Below, piece after piece: positions 7,475 to 16,608 of a DNA stretch of 64,000 nt. The position numbers and the translations under genes are program-made. The DNA is taken from assembly GCA_020425085.1 (NCBI GenBank), contig JAGQRW010000015.1, positions 1 through 64,000 of the forward strand. The letters are read 5' to 3'. Position 1 is the first letter of the stretch, and each line of letters starts with the position of its first letter. The notes beneath the pieces are model-generated. The model was not told the origin of the DNA. It made no database searches and saw only the letters and a list, made by a program, of their open reading frames with translations. This DNA comes from Paracoccaceae bacterium (GTDB lineage Bacteria > Pseudomonadota > Alphaproteobacteria > Rhodobacterales > Rhodobacteraceae).

Positions 7475-8194
7475 TCAATCGACCAGAAAGACATTCACCC
7501 GCCGGTTCTGGCGACCCTTCTTTTCGATCTTGCCAAGGCGCACCGGCCCGATTTCGGCGGTGTTGGCGACATGGGTGCCGCCGCAGGGTTGCAGATCGAC
7601 CTGCCCTTCCTCGGTGCCGATGCGGATCAGCCGAACCTGTCCGGCACCGGTCGGGGGTTTCACCGACATGGTTTTCACCAGTTCCGGCCGTGCCGCCAGT
7701 TCGGCGTCGCTGATCCAGCTTTGGCGGACCGGCAGGGCGCGACTTATCAAGGCGTTCAGGTGATCTTCTATCGCCTGTTTGTCCGCCGGGGCCTCGGGCA
7801 TGTCGAAATCAAGGCGCGCTTTTTCGGCGGTGATGGCGCCGCCGGTGACCGGCAGCGGGATCACCACCGACAACAGGTGCAGCGCCGTGTGCAGGCGCAT
7901 GTGACGTTGGCGACGCTGCCAATCCAGCCGCATCAGGACCTGGCTGCCGATGGCCGGCAATACTGCCGCTTGAGCTGCAAGCAGCACGATATCGTCACCC
8001 TCGCCCTTTTCGGCGCTGGTGACGGCCATGCTGCCACCGGGCCATTCGAGCCAGCCGCTGTCGCCGGGCTGGCCGCCGCCGGCGGGATAAAACAGCGTTC
8101 GGTCGAGCACTACCCCGCCCTCAGGCGTCAGGGCGGTAACGCGGGCGGTGGCCTCGCCAAGGTAGGGATCCTTGCCAAACAGGTTTTCGCTCAT
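7475..8194 (-). CDS. alaX: alanyl-tRNA editing protein (AlaX family)
   Basis: A 239-residue free-standing homologue of the AlaRS editing domain, which hydrolyses Ser-tRNA(Ala) and related mischarged species in the cytoplasm. The N-terminal beta-barrel part has TLFYPAGGGQPGD; the zinc site is visible as HTALH (in RLHTALHLL) and CGGTH near the C-terminus. The length fits AlaX-M/L forms without the long C-terminal extension. It lies next to the tRNA-Ser gene on the same strand but with its own 118-base gap, so co-transcription is uncertain. Identification is secure. Confidence 0.93.
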   Translation of the reverse strand: MSENLFGKDPYLGEATARVTALTPEGGVVLDRTLFYPAGGGQPGDSGWLEWPGGSMAVTSAEKGEGDDIVLLAAQAAVLPAIGSQVLMRLDWQRRQRHMRLHTALHLLSVVIPLPVTGGAITAEKARLDFDMPEAPADKQAIEDHLNALISRALPVRQSWISDAELAARPELVKTMSVKPPTGAGQVRLIRIGTEEGQVDLQPCGGTHVANTAEIGPVRLGKIEKKGRQNRRVNVFLVD

Positions 8195-8272
8195 TCCTTG
8201 TCCTCGCTGGCCGGTGGCGCGCTGCGCGGGATTTCGGCACCAGACCGGCGGATGTCGCGCGTCATCCCAGCC

Positions 8273-10696
8273 TCATTCCTTGGGCGGTTTGACCGGTTTT
8301 GCCCCGGCAGTGCCAAGCGCGCCCTGCAATGCCTTGCCAAGTTCCGGCAGGTTCTTGAGGTGGATATCGCGCTGGCTGAACGGGATCTCGATCCCCGCCT
8401 CGGCGAAACGTTCGACGATGGCAAAATTCATGTCGGACTTCACCGACAACACCCAATTCACATCCTTGAGAATGGCGCGAATCTCGAAATCCATCGAATC
8501 CGCGCCAAAGCCAATGAAAACCACATTCGGTTTGGTGCGGTGATCGACCATATGATGCGCGTTGGCGATATCCAGCAGGATCTTTTCCACCACCCGGGGA
8601 TCGGACCCATAGGCGACCCCGATCGGCACCTTGACGCGGCCGTTCATGTTGGAATGCGTCCAGTTGGTCACCGAACCGGAAATGAAATCTGCGTTCGGCA
8701 CGATCACAGTGGCACGATCAAACGTGTCGATCTCGGTGGCGCGCACCGAAATTTTGCGGATATAGCCGGAATGCGGGCCGACCTCGACCCAGTCGCCCTC
8801 CTTGATCGGGCGCTCGACCAGAAGGATGATGCCGGACACGAAATTCGACACCACCGCCTGAAGGCCGAAACCGATGCCGACCGACAGCGCACCAGCGACA
8901 ATCGCAAGGTTGGAAAGGTCGATGCCCGCCGTGGAAATGGCCGCCACCGCCGCCAGAAAAATCCCCACATAACCGGTGCCGGTCAGAATGGCATTGCGCC
9001 CGCCGGCATCCAGCGAGGTGCGCGGCATGACCGAGGTTCGAAGCGCGCTTTGCAACAGCCGCGTCAGGGTGTAGCCGATGGAAAATACCAGCACGAACAG
9101 CAAAAGGTTGCGTATGGTGATGCGGCTGTCTCCGATCGAGAACCCGTCATTGACATAGTTCCAGACCTCTTGCAGATCGGAAACCCTGGCCCCCCATATC
9201 AGCGCCAGCAAGGGAATGGCGGCGGCAAACAGAAAGAAACCCAGTGCCACCGGCACCAGAGACAGGGTTTTGTTTTCCTCATCGTCATTCTCACCCTGGC
9301 GCTGCAACGCCGACGACAGCAAGCTATCGCTGAGATCGGCCAGCAGGCGGAAAAGGATCAGGCCAACGCCGAACACCGCCAGCGTCAGAATGGCCGGAAA
9401 CACGAACGAGGTCGAGGCGGTGTAATAGCCAATGGCGGCCAGCACCGGCGCCACAAGGCCAAGCACGATGGCGATCCGGGCAATCAGTTGGATGATCCGC
9501 CGTTGCAATGGATTGTCCGGCTGTCCCGGCGACAGCTTGCCCGGATCCATCAAGGCCCCCATCCGAAGCAACAGCAACCCCGCCACCAGCACGACCGGAA
9601 ACGACAGGACCACCACCGCCGACTGGGTAAACGTATCGCCCTGATCAAGCCTGTGCAACAGGATGGCCAACGCCATCACCAGCCCCAGCAAACCGGCATA
9701 GCGTCGCCCGGCCCGGTTGTCGGCCTCGGTCAGGGTGGTGAAAAACAGCGGTGTTCCGTCACTGGTGGTGAACAGCGTCCGCGCCAGCCAGCGGCCACCG
9801 AAAAAGGCAATACCCATCGGCGGCAGCGCCGACAGGACCATCCCCCCCTTGATGCCCACCAGATGGGTCAGGTTAAGTCCCTGCACCAGGGCGGCGATAC
9901 CCAGCATCGGCACGATCACCTGAGTGGTGGAAATCAGGATGGCGCGAATATCGCTGACAGAGGTGGAATGCGCCTGGGGCATCAGGCCGAACGCCTTCAG
10001 CATCCAGCGTCGGGCGCGGGTCAACAGCACCAGCCCCAGCACCACCAAAAGCAGGCTGACCGGCAGGTTCTGCTGCGTCTGTACCTTCTGGGTGTCCGAA
10101 TTCAGCGCCGTCGTGACCTCGTCACCGATCGCCTCGATCAGATCGGCCACCGCCTTGATCGCTTCGGGCCAATAGACCGGGTTCAGCGGCGACACCCCAA
10201 GGGTCAGCAACTGATCGGCCAGGCGGTCGCGGATGATCTTGTCGATCTCGCCGATCATGCCGTTGGCGCGGCGATAGGCCTCCTGTGCGGCCAGCACCGG
10301 CGCCATTGTCTTGGCCAGTTGCTGGTTGAGTTCGGTGCGCCTGCGCGCCACCTCATCGGCCTCTTTCACACCTTCAGCGGGGGCCGGGCCAAGGGCGTCG
10401 AGTTGTGATTTCAGGGTGTCGATGCGGGCCTGGTTCTGGTTTTGCACATCCAGCGCCTGAGCGCGAAAATCCGCCAGCGTGGCGCGCAGTTCCTCCAGCG
10501 CCGCCGAGGATGCTTCGGCCTTTTCGATGGTGGCTTCGGCGCGGCTGGCGGTCTTGTCCCAACTGGCAAAATCCAGCACCTTCTGATCGGTCGAATCCTG
10601 GGCCATCAATGGCGCCGGTGCCAGCATCAGAACCGGCAGGGCAAGAAACAGGGCCAGCAGCAACAGGCCAAGGCCGGACTGGCGTAACGGTGTCAT
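8273..10696 (-). CDS. large MscS-family mechanosensitive channel (DUF3772 type)
   Basis: 807 residues from the ATG at 10696, which overlaps the cysK stop in an ATGA junction; a slightly longer frame is unlikely. A signal-like hydrophobic stretch ends near residue 35. A periplasmic, helical region with coiled-coil character (about 40-190, DUF3772-like) precedes about ten membrane segments and a C-terminal MscS domain with the pore/beta region (VGIGFGLQAVVSNFVSG, ERPIKEGDWVEVG). Such channels release solutes on hypo-osmotic shock; large forms resemble MscK/MscM. Translational coupling to cysK-trgB links it to the tellurite locus, perhaps through glutathione or cysteine homeostasis, which is speculation. 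Confidence 0.88.
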   Translation of the reverse strand: MTPLRQSGLGLLLLALFLALPVLMLAPAPLMAQDSTDQKVLDFASWDKTASRAEATIEKAEASSAALEELRATLADFRAQALDVQNQNQARIDTLKSQLDALGPAPAEGVKEADEVARRRTELNQQLAKTMAPVLAAQEAYRRANGMIGEIDKIIRDRLADQLLTLGVSPLNPVYWPEAIKAVADLIEAIGDEVTTALNSDTQKVQTQQNLPVSLLLVVLGLVLLTRARRWMLKAFGLMPQAHSTSVSDIRAILISTTQVIVPMLGIAALVQGLNLTHLVGIKGGMVLSALPPMGIAFFGGRWLARTLFTTSDGTPLFFTTLTEADNRAGRRYAGLLGLVMALAILLHRLDQGDTFTQSAVVVLSFPVVLVAGLLLLRMGALMDPGKLSPGQPDNPLQRRIIQLIARIAIVLGLVAPVLAAIGYYTASTSFVFPAILTLAVFGVGLILFRLLADLSDSLLSSALQRQGENDDEENKTLSLVPVALGFFLFAAAIPLLALIWGARVSDLQEVWNYVNDGFSIGDSRITIRNLLLFVLVFSIGYTLTRLLQSALRTSVMPRTSLDAGGRNAILTGTGYVGIFLAAVAAISTAGIDLSNLAIVAGALSVGIGFGLQAVVSNFVSGIILLVERPIKEGDWVEVGPHSGYIRKISVRATEIDTFDRATVIVPNADFISGSVTNWTHSNMNGRVKVPIGVAYGSDPRVVEKILLDIANAHHMVDHRTKPNVVFIGFGADSMDFEIRAILKDVNWVLSVKSDMNFAIVERFAEAGIEIPFSQRDIHLKNLPELGKALQGALGTAGAKPVKPPKE

Positions 10697-11745
10697 TCGC
10701 TGGCCTGTTGCATCACCGAGGGCAGTTCCGCCGCCGGCCGGTTCAGCCATTCCGGCACCGGCAAGCCCTTGGTGCGCAGAAATTCCGGGTTGAACATCTT
10801 GCTTTGATAGCGGTTGCCATAATCACAAAGCATGGTGACGATCACCTGCCCCGGCCCCATTTCCCTGGCCATGCGGATCGCGCCCGCGATGTTGACGCCG
10901 CTTGATCCGCCAACGCACAACCCCTCGGATTGCAACAGATCAAAGGCCAGCGGCAGGCTTTCCTCGTCCGGGATGGCATAGGCCATGTCAACCTTCAACC
11001 CTTCGAGGTTTCTGGTGATCCGCCCCTGCCCGATACCTTCGGTGATCGAGCCACCTTCGGATTTCAGCACGCCTGTGGTGTAATAGCTGTACATCGCCGA
11101 GCCAAGCGGATCGGCAACACCGATCTTCACCTTGTCCGACATCGCGCGCAATCCACCGGCCACCCCGGCAAGCGTGCCGCCCGAGCCGATCGAGCAGATG
11201 AAACCGTTGACGCGCCCCGCCGTCTGTTTCCAGATCTCGGGTGCGGTGGTTTCCACATGCGCCTGACGGTTGGCGGTGTTGTCAAACTGGTTGGCCCATA
11301 CGGCGCCATTGGGTTCGGTTTTCGCCAATGCCTGCGCCAGCCGTTCGGAATAGCGCACATAGTTGTTGGGGTTCTTGTATGGCGCCGCCGGCACCTGCAC
11401 CAGTTCCGCACCGGCCAGGCGGATCATGTCTTTTTTCTCCTGGCTTTGCGTTTCCGGAATGACGATGATGGTGCGAAACCCCATCGAGGCCGCCACCAGC
11501 GCGATACCGATGCCGGTATTGCCCGCCGTGCCTTCGACAATGGTGCCGCCGGGACGCAACGCGCCGCGTTTGATGGAGTCGCGAATGATGTAAAGCGCGG
11601 CGCGGTCCTTGACCGACTGGCCGGGATTCATGAATTCCGCCTTGCCGAGGATCTCGCAGCCGGTCAGCGCCGATGCTTTGTTCAGCCGGATCAACGGTGT
11701 ATTGCCGATGGCTGACTGTAGATCGGGATGAAACTGCATGGCCAT
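10693..11745 (-). CDS. cysK: cysteine synthase A
   Basis: 350 residues from MAMQFHPDL (AAGGGGG just upstream; the ATG at 11739 is also possible). PLP enzyme of fold type II that makes cysteine from O-acetylserine and sulfide. Visible features: GNTPLIRLN at the N-terminus, PLP lysine K46 in NPGQSVKDRA, the phosphate loop GTAGNTGIG, and the substrate loop SGGTLAGVAGG. It lies 52 bases or so downstream of trgB and overlaps the downstream channel gene. In Rhodobacter sphaeroides cysK is part of the trgAB tellurite-resistance locus, consistent with this layout. The C-terminal NPEFLRTKGLPVPEWL tail is typical of the alphaproteobacterial form. Confidence 0.93.
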   Translation of the reverse strand: MAMQFHPDLQSAIGNTPLIRLNKASALTGCEILGKAEFMNPGQSVKDRAALYIIRDSIKRGALRPGGTIVEGTAGNTGIGIALVAASMGFRTIIVIPETQSQEKKDMIRLAGAELVQVPAAPYKNPNNYVRYSERLAQALAKTEPNGAVWANQFDNTANRQAHVETTAPEIWKQTAGRVNGFICSIGSGGTLAGVAGGLRAMSDKVKIGVADPLGSAMYSYYTTGVLKSEGGSITEGIGQGRITRNLEGLKVDMAYAIPDEESLPLAFDLLQSEGLCVGGSSGVNIAGAIRMAREMGPGQVIVTMLCDYGNRYQSKMFNPEFLRTKGLPVPEWLNRPAAELPSVMQQASE

Positions 11746-11797
11746 GGCCCCCTTTAAATCCGCATTTGTTCCTTGATACGCGCCCCCTGTACCGACT

Positions 11798-12934
11798 TCA
11801 AGCACTTGGGCCTGACCGGCGCAGCCGGGCGCGGTGGCGCACCAGCCAGTGGGCGCTGATCAGCAGCGGGCCGTTGTCAAACTCGCCGGCGTCAAGGGCG
11901 CGCTGAAAAGTTGCAAACGGCACCACAAAGGAACGGATATCCTCGACCTCGTCGGCCATGCCATGCACCGCCTCGGTGCGTCCGGCCAGATCGCAAAGGC
12001 CGATATAGGACATCAGATATTCCGAAACGGCGCCGGGCGAGGAATAATAGCTTGCAACCTTTTCCAGCCTTTGAAGTTTCAGCCCCGCCTCCTCGATCGC
12101 CTCGCGCCTTGCGGTCTGTTCATAGCTTTCATTCGCATCCACCCTGCCGGCGATCGGTTCCAGACACCAGGGGTTCGGATCCCCCCGCCCCATTGGCCCG
12201 GCCCGGAACTGTTCCACCAGCATCACCAGATCGTTCAGTGGATCATAAGGCAGCACCGTCACCGCATCGGCCGCCAGAAACACCGCGCGTTCGACCGTCG
12301 GGCTGAAGCTGCCGTCAAAACCGCGATAGCTGACATCGTGTTCCTCCAGCGCAAAAAAGCTGAAATAGGGTCGTCTGGTGGCGCTGATGCGGATATCATC
12401 GGCGGCATGGTCCTGCCGCAATCGCTGAGGGGCGGCAGCGCGCGCCAGCAAACGCGAATGCGCCCGGATCCGGATGGAGTCATAGCGGCGGTATACCTCA
12501 TCCGAGCCACGCTGACCGTAATGCGCCATCACCTCGCGCGCCGCTTCGGCGGCCAGCCCCTGATCTTTGGCCTGCCATGCCGGAAGCGACCAGAGACCCT
12601 CGGGTGTCCAGCCCTGATGATCCGACAGGAACACCTCGGCCCGTTCGGGTTTGCCGTCGCAATCGACCTGAACCTCGACCAGATCGTAAAGGTATGAGCC
12701 TTCGTAATAGATCAGCCGGTCGATATCGTCCTGACCAAGGCCCGAAACCAGAAGCCCCTCGGCAGTGGCACCTTTGGCGGCCACGGCAAAGGGGAAATCC
12801 TGCCCCCGGACGGCAGAGGCCCGATAGCCGGGCAAAACCGCCTTGCGCATACTGATGGCAGCGGAATCGCGCCCCAGCACCGCCGAAAGTACCCCCATAT
12901 CCCTGAGGGTGCCGTAAAAGAACAACTGTCTCAT
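11798..12934 (-). CDS. trgB: TrgB-like protein: gamma-glutamylcyclotransferase-like plus NUDIX hydrolase
   Basis: 378 residues in two domains. The N-terminus begins MRQLFFYGTLRD, the YGTLR signature of the AIG2/gamma-glutamylcyclotransferase-like fold (about 1-120). The C-terminal part (about 180-365) is a NUDIX hydrolase with a complete Nudix box, GRVDANESYEQTARREA followed by IEEAGL. Nucleoside-diphosphate-sugar or ADP-ribose type substrates are known for this NUDIX branch. The domain fusion, with TrgA upstream and CysK downstream, matches the trgB gene of Rhodobacter sphaeroides, linked to high-level tellurite resistance. The molecular role in resistance is unknown. Confidence 0.85.
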   Translation of the reverse strand: MRQLFFYGTLRDMGVLSAVLGRDSAAISMRKAVLPGYRASAVRGQDFPFAVAAKGATAEGLLVSGLGQDDIDRLIYYEGSYLYDLVEVQVDCDGKPERAEVFLSDHQGWTPEGLWSLPAWQAKDQGLAAEAAREVMAHYGQRGSDEVYRRYDSIRIRAHSRLLARAAAPQRLRQDHAADDIRISATRRPYFSFFALEEHDVSYRGFDGSFSPTVERAVFLAADAVTVLPYDPLNDLVMLVEQFRAGPMGRGDPNPWCLEPIAGRVDANESYEQTARREAIEEAGLKLQRLEKVASYYSSPGAVSEYLMSYIGLCDLAGRTEAVHGMADEVEDIRSFVVPFATFQRALDAGEFDNGPLLISAHWLVRHRARLRRSGPSA

Positions 12935-13000
12935 GTCGGGATGCCTAGCGCGCCGTGAACCGGACCACCAGCGCCGATTTCCAGGCCTGTCTGCAAATGC

Positions 13001-13465
13001 TCAGTTCCAGCGCTGTTTGGCGTATCGCGCAAACAGCGCCGAAATCATGCCGCCGATCAGCAGCGTGGCGAAAACATCGACGCTGGCCATCATCTTGAAA
13101 TAGTTGATCATCAGTTCGATCATGTCGCCCAGTGCCTCGACCGGACTGCGATAGCGTTTGTCGAGCGAGCGCAGGATCATCTCGCGGAAGGAAAAGGCGA
13201 AATCGACCCAGAACAGCAGGATCACCGACGAACTGATTCCGTGCCAAAGGGCATCACGCCGCCCCTTGCCCTTGCTTCGGCCAATGGCGCGGCCCAAAAC
13301 GAACCAGCCGACAAAGATGCCGATCACCGCACAGCTTTCCTTGAACCAGGTCGCGGCGGTTTCAGGCGGTTGCAGATGCGGCAGAAACACCGCCGCCGTC
13401 AGCCAGGCCAGCGCCGCGAAACATACCGCCGAAACCAGCTTTGCGGCATTGGGCATTTCATTCAT
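13001..13465 (-). CDS. trgA: TrgA family membrane protein
   Basis: A 154-residue inner-membrane protein with three or four predicted membrane segments (about 9-28, 42-60, 78-95 and 122-142). The family motif region ESCAVIGIFVGWFVLGRAIG followed by a basic GRSKGKGRRDAL loop is typical of TrgA. It lies four bases after cfa and 66 bases before trgB on the same strand, so an operon is likely. TrgA/TrgB were named for tellurite resistance in Rhodobacter sphaeroides; the biochemical function is not known. Identification relies on length, topology and context as well as sequence feel. Confidence 0.8.
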   Translation of the reverse strand: MNEMPNAAKLVSAVCFAALAWLTAAVFLPHLQPPETAATWFKESCAVIGIFVGWFVLGRAIGRSKGKGRRDALWHGISSSVILLFWVDFAFSFREMILRSLDKRYRSPVEALGDMIELMINYFKMMASVDVFATLLIGGMISALFARYAKQRWN

Positions 13466-13468
13466 GTG

Positions 13469-14692
13469 TCAACCATTTCCCGCCGCCGTTCTGGCCAGCG
13501 TCAGCTGTGTCACGTCGCAGTTGCCGGACCTGAAGGACGCGGCACAGGAGGTCAGATAGAAATTCCACATGCGTCGAAAACGTTCGTCAAACCCCATTTC
13601 TGCAATCTCATCCCAGGCGTGATTGAAGGTCTCGTGCCAGCGCCTGAGGGTCTGGGAATAGCTGTCGCCGAATTCGATCGAGCCGATCCGGTCAAGCCCG
13701 GCGCGCGCGATCTGTTCGCTAAGTGCTGCGGCACTTGGCAACATGCCGCCCGGAAAGACGTATTTTTGTATGAAATCTATGCTTTTTCGGTAGGTCTGAA
13801 AGCGCTTTTCAGTGATGGTGATGATTTGCAACGTGGCTTTGCCACCGGGTTTCAGCCGTTCGCGCACGGTCCGAAAATAGGTTGGCCAGTATTTCTCGCC
13901 GACCGCCTCGAACATCTCGATCGAGGCGATGCCGTCATAGATACCCGTTTCGTCACGGTAATCGCGAAGCGCAATCTCGACCCTATCCGACAGCCCGGCC
14001 CGGTTGATACGCGCCAGCGCATAATCATGCTGCTCCTTTGATATGGTAAGTCCGGTCACGCGCAAGCCGCGCTCACGTGCCGCGAATTCGGCAAACCCGC
14101 CCCAGCCACAGCCGATCTCCAGCACATGATCGCCGGATTTCACCCCCATCTGGTCAACCATCGCCTGATATTTGGCGATCTGCGCCTTGCCCAGATCCTC
14201 CTGCCCGCTGGTGAACATGGCCGAGGAATAGGTCATGGTTTCGTCCAGCCATTTGGCATAGAATTCATTGCCGAGGTCGTAATGATAGGCGATGTTGCGC
14301 CGCGCCTGTTCTTTGGTATTGGCGTTCATCCAGTGGCGCAGGCGTTCCAGAATGCGCACCAGCCCGAAGCCGGGAAAGCCGTAGAAAACCGTGTCGTTGC
14401 TGTCCAGAATGATATCCATGAAAGCCTGAAGGTCGCTGACCGACCACCAGCCTTCGAGATAAGCATCGGAAAAGCCGAGATCACCCTCGCGGATCAGGCG
14501 GGCAAAACAGTCGGGGTTATGAATCTCAAGCTCCACCGCCTGCCCGGGATTCTTTCCCTGGGCGCGGAAGACCCGGCCATCCGGCAGACGAAAATCAATC
14601 CGCCCGTGGTTGAGCGTGCTCACGATGTCGAACACCGCCGGGAAATAGCGCGGCAGGTCCTTGTGCCCCCTGGTGCTGGTCCATATCGTCAT
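13469..14692 (-). CDS. cfa: cyclopropane-fatty-acyl-phospholipid synthase
   Basis: A 407-residue S-adenosylmethionine-dependent enzyme that methylenates unsaturated acyl chains of membrane phospholipids. The N-terminal lipid-binding part (about 1-110) precedes the Rossmann methyltransferase domain with VLEIGCGWGGFAEFA as the AdoMet loop. The typical LDETMTYSSAMF segment, the ASIEMFEAVGEKYWPTYF segment and the FPGGMLPS motif are present. The length is usual. It is the first gene of a likely operon with trgA and trgB, an arrangement that puts membrane modification beside oxyanion resistance. Confidence 0.93.
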   Translation of the reverse strand: MTIWTSTRGHKDLPRYFPAVFDIVSTLNHGRIDFRLPDGRVFRAQGKNPGQAVELEIHNPDCFARLIREGDLGFSDAYLEGWWSVSDLQAFMDIILDSNDTVFYGFPGFGLVRILERLRHWMNANTKEQARRNIAYHYDLGNEFYAKWLDETMTYSSAMFTSGQEDLGKAQIAKYQAMVDQMGVKSGDHVLEIGCGWGGFAEFAARERGLRVTGLTISKEQHDYALARINRAGLSDRVEIALRDYRDETGIYDGIASIEMFEAVGEKYWPTYFRTVRERLKPGGKATLQIITITEKRFQTYRKSIDFIQKYVFPGGMLPSAAALSEQIARAGLDRIGSIEFGDSYSQTLRRWHETFNHAWDEIAEMGFDERFRRMWNFYLTSCAASFRSGNCDVTQLTLARTAAGNG

Positions 14693-14831
14693 CCAACTCC
14701 CCTCTGGTTCAGGAACCTAGACCGATTCCAGCAATTCTGCCAAGCAGTTTGCGTTAACACCATGCTTTTGCAAAGGCTTTGGCTGGTGCTGCGACCACAT
14801 CCCGCATTCCGACCCTGAGCCGGGCCAGCCA

Positions 14832-14908
14832 GGGGGGACGCTGTCCCCCCACGGGGCGATTGGGGGCCAATCACCCCTGCCCCCCTGGAGTATTTTGGGA
14901 ACAATGAG
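14832..14908 (+). repeat. dispersed 3'-end hairpin repeat, copy A
   Basis: Order: an eight-pair stem GGGGGGAC-gct-GTCCCCCC (14832-14850), a second stem GATTGG-ggg-CCAATC (14858-14872), then the tail CCCCCTGGAGTATTTT and GGGAACAATGA. The tail recurs at 17688 and, in diverged form, at 33781 and 52381. It lies immediately beyond the 3' end of the acuI gene, so it may act as a terminator for that minus-strand gene. Confidence 0.75.
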
Positions 14909-14922
14909 GGGGCGGGCGGCGA

Positions 14923-15918
14923 TCAGGCGTTCACATCGACCACCACCCGCCCGCGAACCTTACCGGCCAGAATATCGGCCCCGAGGGCTGGCAGATCTGC
15001 CAGTTTTGCCAGTCTGATCATTGATTCAAGCCGGTCCAACGGCAAATCGCGGGCGATCCTTTCCCAGGCGCGCAGCCGGTTGGCATAGGGCTGCATGACG
15101 CTGTCGATACCCAGAAGGTTGACGCCGCGCAAAAGGAAGGGAACCACCGTTGCCGGCAGAGCGGCACCACCGGCCAGCCCGACCGCGGCGACGCTGGCGC
15201 CGTATTTCATCTGGCCAAGCACACGCGCCAGCATCGCGCCGCCAACCGCATCGACGCAGCCGGCCCAGGTTTCCGCCTCGAGCGGGCGTTTTACCGTCTG
15301 GTTGATGTCATCCCTGGCCACGATCCTGCCCGCACCGAGGTCTTTCAGGTAGTCCGCCGTTTCGGGCCGTCCGGTGACCGCCGCCACCTCATGCCCGAGA
15401 TGCGCCAGAATTGCCGTCGCCACCGAGCCGACGCCGCCCGCCGCACCCGTTACCAGCACCTCGCCATCACCGGGTTTCAGCCCGTGATCCTCCAGCGCCA
15501 TCACCGCCAGCATCGCGGTGAAACCCGCCGTTCCCACTGCCATTGCCTGGCGCGTGGTCAGCCCCTTGGGCAGGGGCACCAGCCAGTCGGCCCTGACATT
15601 GGCGCGTTCGGCATAGCCGCCCCAATGCGCCTCGCCGACCCGCCAGCCGGTCAGGACCACCTTGTCACCGGGTTTGTAGCGCTTGTCACTTGATGTTTCG
15701 ACGGTTCCGGCGAAATCTATGCCCGGAATATGCGGATAGTTCCTGACCAGCCCGCCACCCGAGCCCAGGCACAATCCGTCCTTGTAGTTCACGGTGGAAT
15801 ATTCCACCGCCACCGTCACCTCGGATTGCGGCATGTCCTTTTGGCTTATCTTTCTGATCGCCGCATGGGTGGCGCCAGATTCATCCTTGTCCACCATCAG
15901 TGCCCTGAAACTCATCAT
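14923..15918 (-). CDS. acuI: acrylyl-CoA reductase-like MDR oxidoreductase (AcuI/YhdH type)
   Basis: A 331-residue zinc-independent medium-chain dehydrogenase/reductase. Evidence: STVNYKDGL, the PGIDFAGTVE segment, GWRVGEAHWGGYAERA and the NADPH-binding loop VTGAAGGVGSVATAIL, all typical of the YhdH/YhfP/AcuI group. In Roseobacters AcuI reduces acryloyl-CoA to propionyl-CoA in DMSP breakdown and acetate assimilation; here none of the other DMSP genes is adjacent, so the exact substrate is open. Start at 15918, or the adjacent ATG at 15915, both behind AGGAGAG. The gene is followed by hairpin repeat copy A. Confidence 0.82.
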   Translation of the reverse strand: MMSFRALMVDKDESGATHAAIRKISQKDMPQSEVTVAVEYSTVNYKDGLCLGSGGGLVRNYPHIPGIDFAGTVETSSDKRYKPGDKVVLTGWRVGEAHWGGYAERANVRADWLVPLPKGLTTRQAMAVGTAGFTAMLAVMALEDHGLKPGDGEVLVTGAAGGVGSVATAILAHLGHEVAAVTGRPETADYLKDLGAGRIVARDDINQTVKRPLEAETWAGCVDAVGGAMLARVLGQMKYGASVAAVGLAGGAALPATVVPFLLRGVNLLGIDSVMQPYANRLRAWERIARDLPLDRLESMIRLAKLADLPALGADILAGKVRGRVVVDVNA

Positions 15919-15942
15919 TCTCTCCTGTCCTGTCGGTTTGCC

Positions 15943-16596
15943 CTATCGCGGGCCGTGCCAGTCGATCTGGCAAATCTCGGCCGAGCGGCCATCGAAATCC
16001 CAAACCCGGCCATAGGCGCGAAGCTTGCCCTTGCTGGCGGTGGCGACGGTGATGTCCGGGCCCATCCAGTATTCGGTGTTGTTGATGACGATATCCTCGT
16101 CCTTGTTCTTGCCCGCGACCGGATAAACCACGCCTTCGATCTTGCGACCGACGGTGATGTGTCGGGTCTTGCCTTCGGTTTCATAGCGAACCGGTTGGCG
16201 TTCATGGCCCAGAACCTCGCTCACCAGCACCTGAAACAGGCCGGTGGTGCCGCGCGCAGCACCGCTGAAGATGGCGACCAACGCGTCATAGGCGGCGTCA
16301 CTGGCGCGATCGTCGATGAACAGGCCAACCTTCCAGTTGCCACGCCCCATCTGGCCCGGAATCTCGATCATCAGACCGATATTCAACCCGCCAAGGTCGA
16401 TATCGCCATAAGCACCACTGTCGATGCGAACCCCGCCCCAGGTCTGACAATGCCCTTCGGTGGGCGGGTGCTTGCCGAGGCTGACCACGCAGGGGCAGAA
16501 CACGGTGCAGTTGCAGTTGAGGATCAATTCACCCTTCAGCTTCCAGTCAACCGGATCGCCTTTGGAGTTTGTTGCTTTGTTTTCCGCCATTTCCAT
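15943..16596 (-). CDS. DUF1326 domain protein, cysteine-rich
   Basis: A 217-residue soluble protein of the DUF1326 family. The N-terminus carries a dense cysteine motif, NCNCTVFCPC (C28, C30, C34, C36), with H49 and C50 in GHCQTW, which looks like a metal or thiol site. The rest is a beta-rich region with GRKIEGVVYPVAG and NNTEYWMGPD. It lies 13 bases downstream of a DUF2182 membrane protein gene, a pairing seen in many genomes, so the two probably act together. No enzymatic role is established; metal handling is inferred from the cysteines and the nearby Atm1-like exporter. Confidence 0.85.
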   Translation of the reverse strand: MEMAENKATNSKGDPVDWKLKGELILNCNCTVFCPCVVSLGKHPPTEGHCQTWGGVRIDSGAYGDIDLGGLNIGLMIEIPGQMGRGNWKVGLFIDDRASDAAYDALVAIFSGAARGTTGLFQVLVSEVLGHERQPVRYETEGKTRHITVGRKIEGVVYPVAGKNKDEDIVINNTEYWMGPDITVATASKGKLRAYGRVWDFDGRSAEICQIDWHGPR

Positions 16597-16608
16597 CTCT
16601 CCTTTGAT

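Noticed and set aside
7421-10408. A 995-codon plus-strand open frame
   Set aside because: It lies opposite alaX and the MscS gene, is rich in Gln, His, Arg and Gly as expected from antisense of GC-rich coding DNA, and has no recognisable domain.
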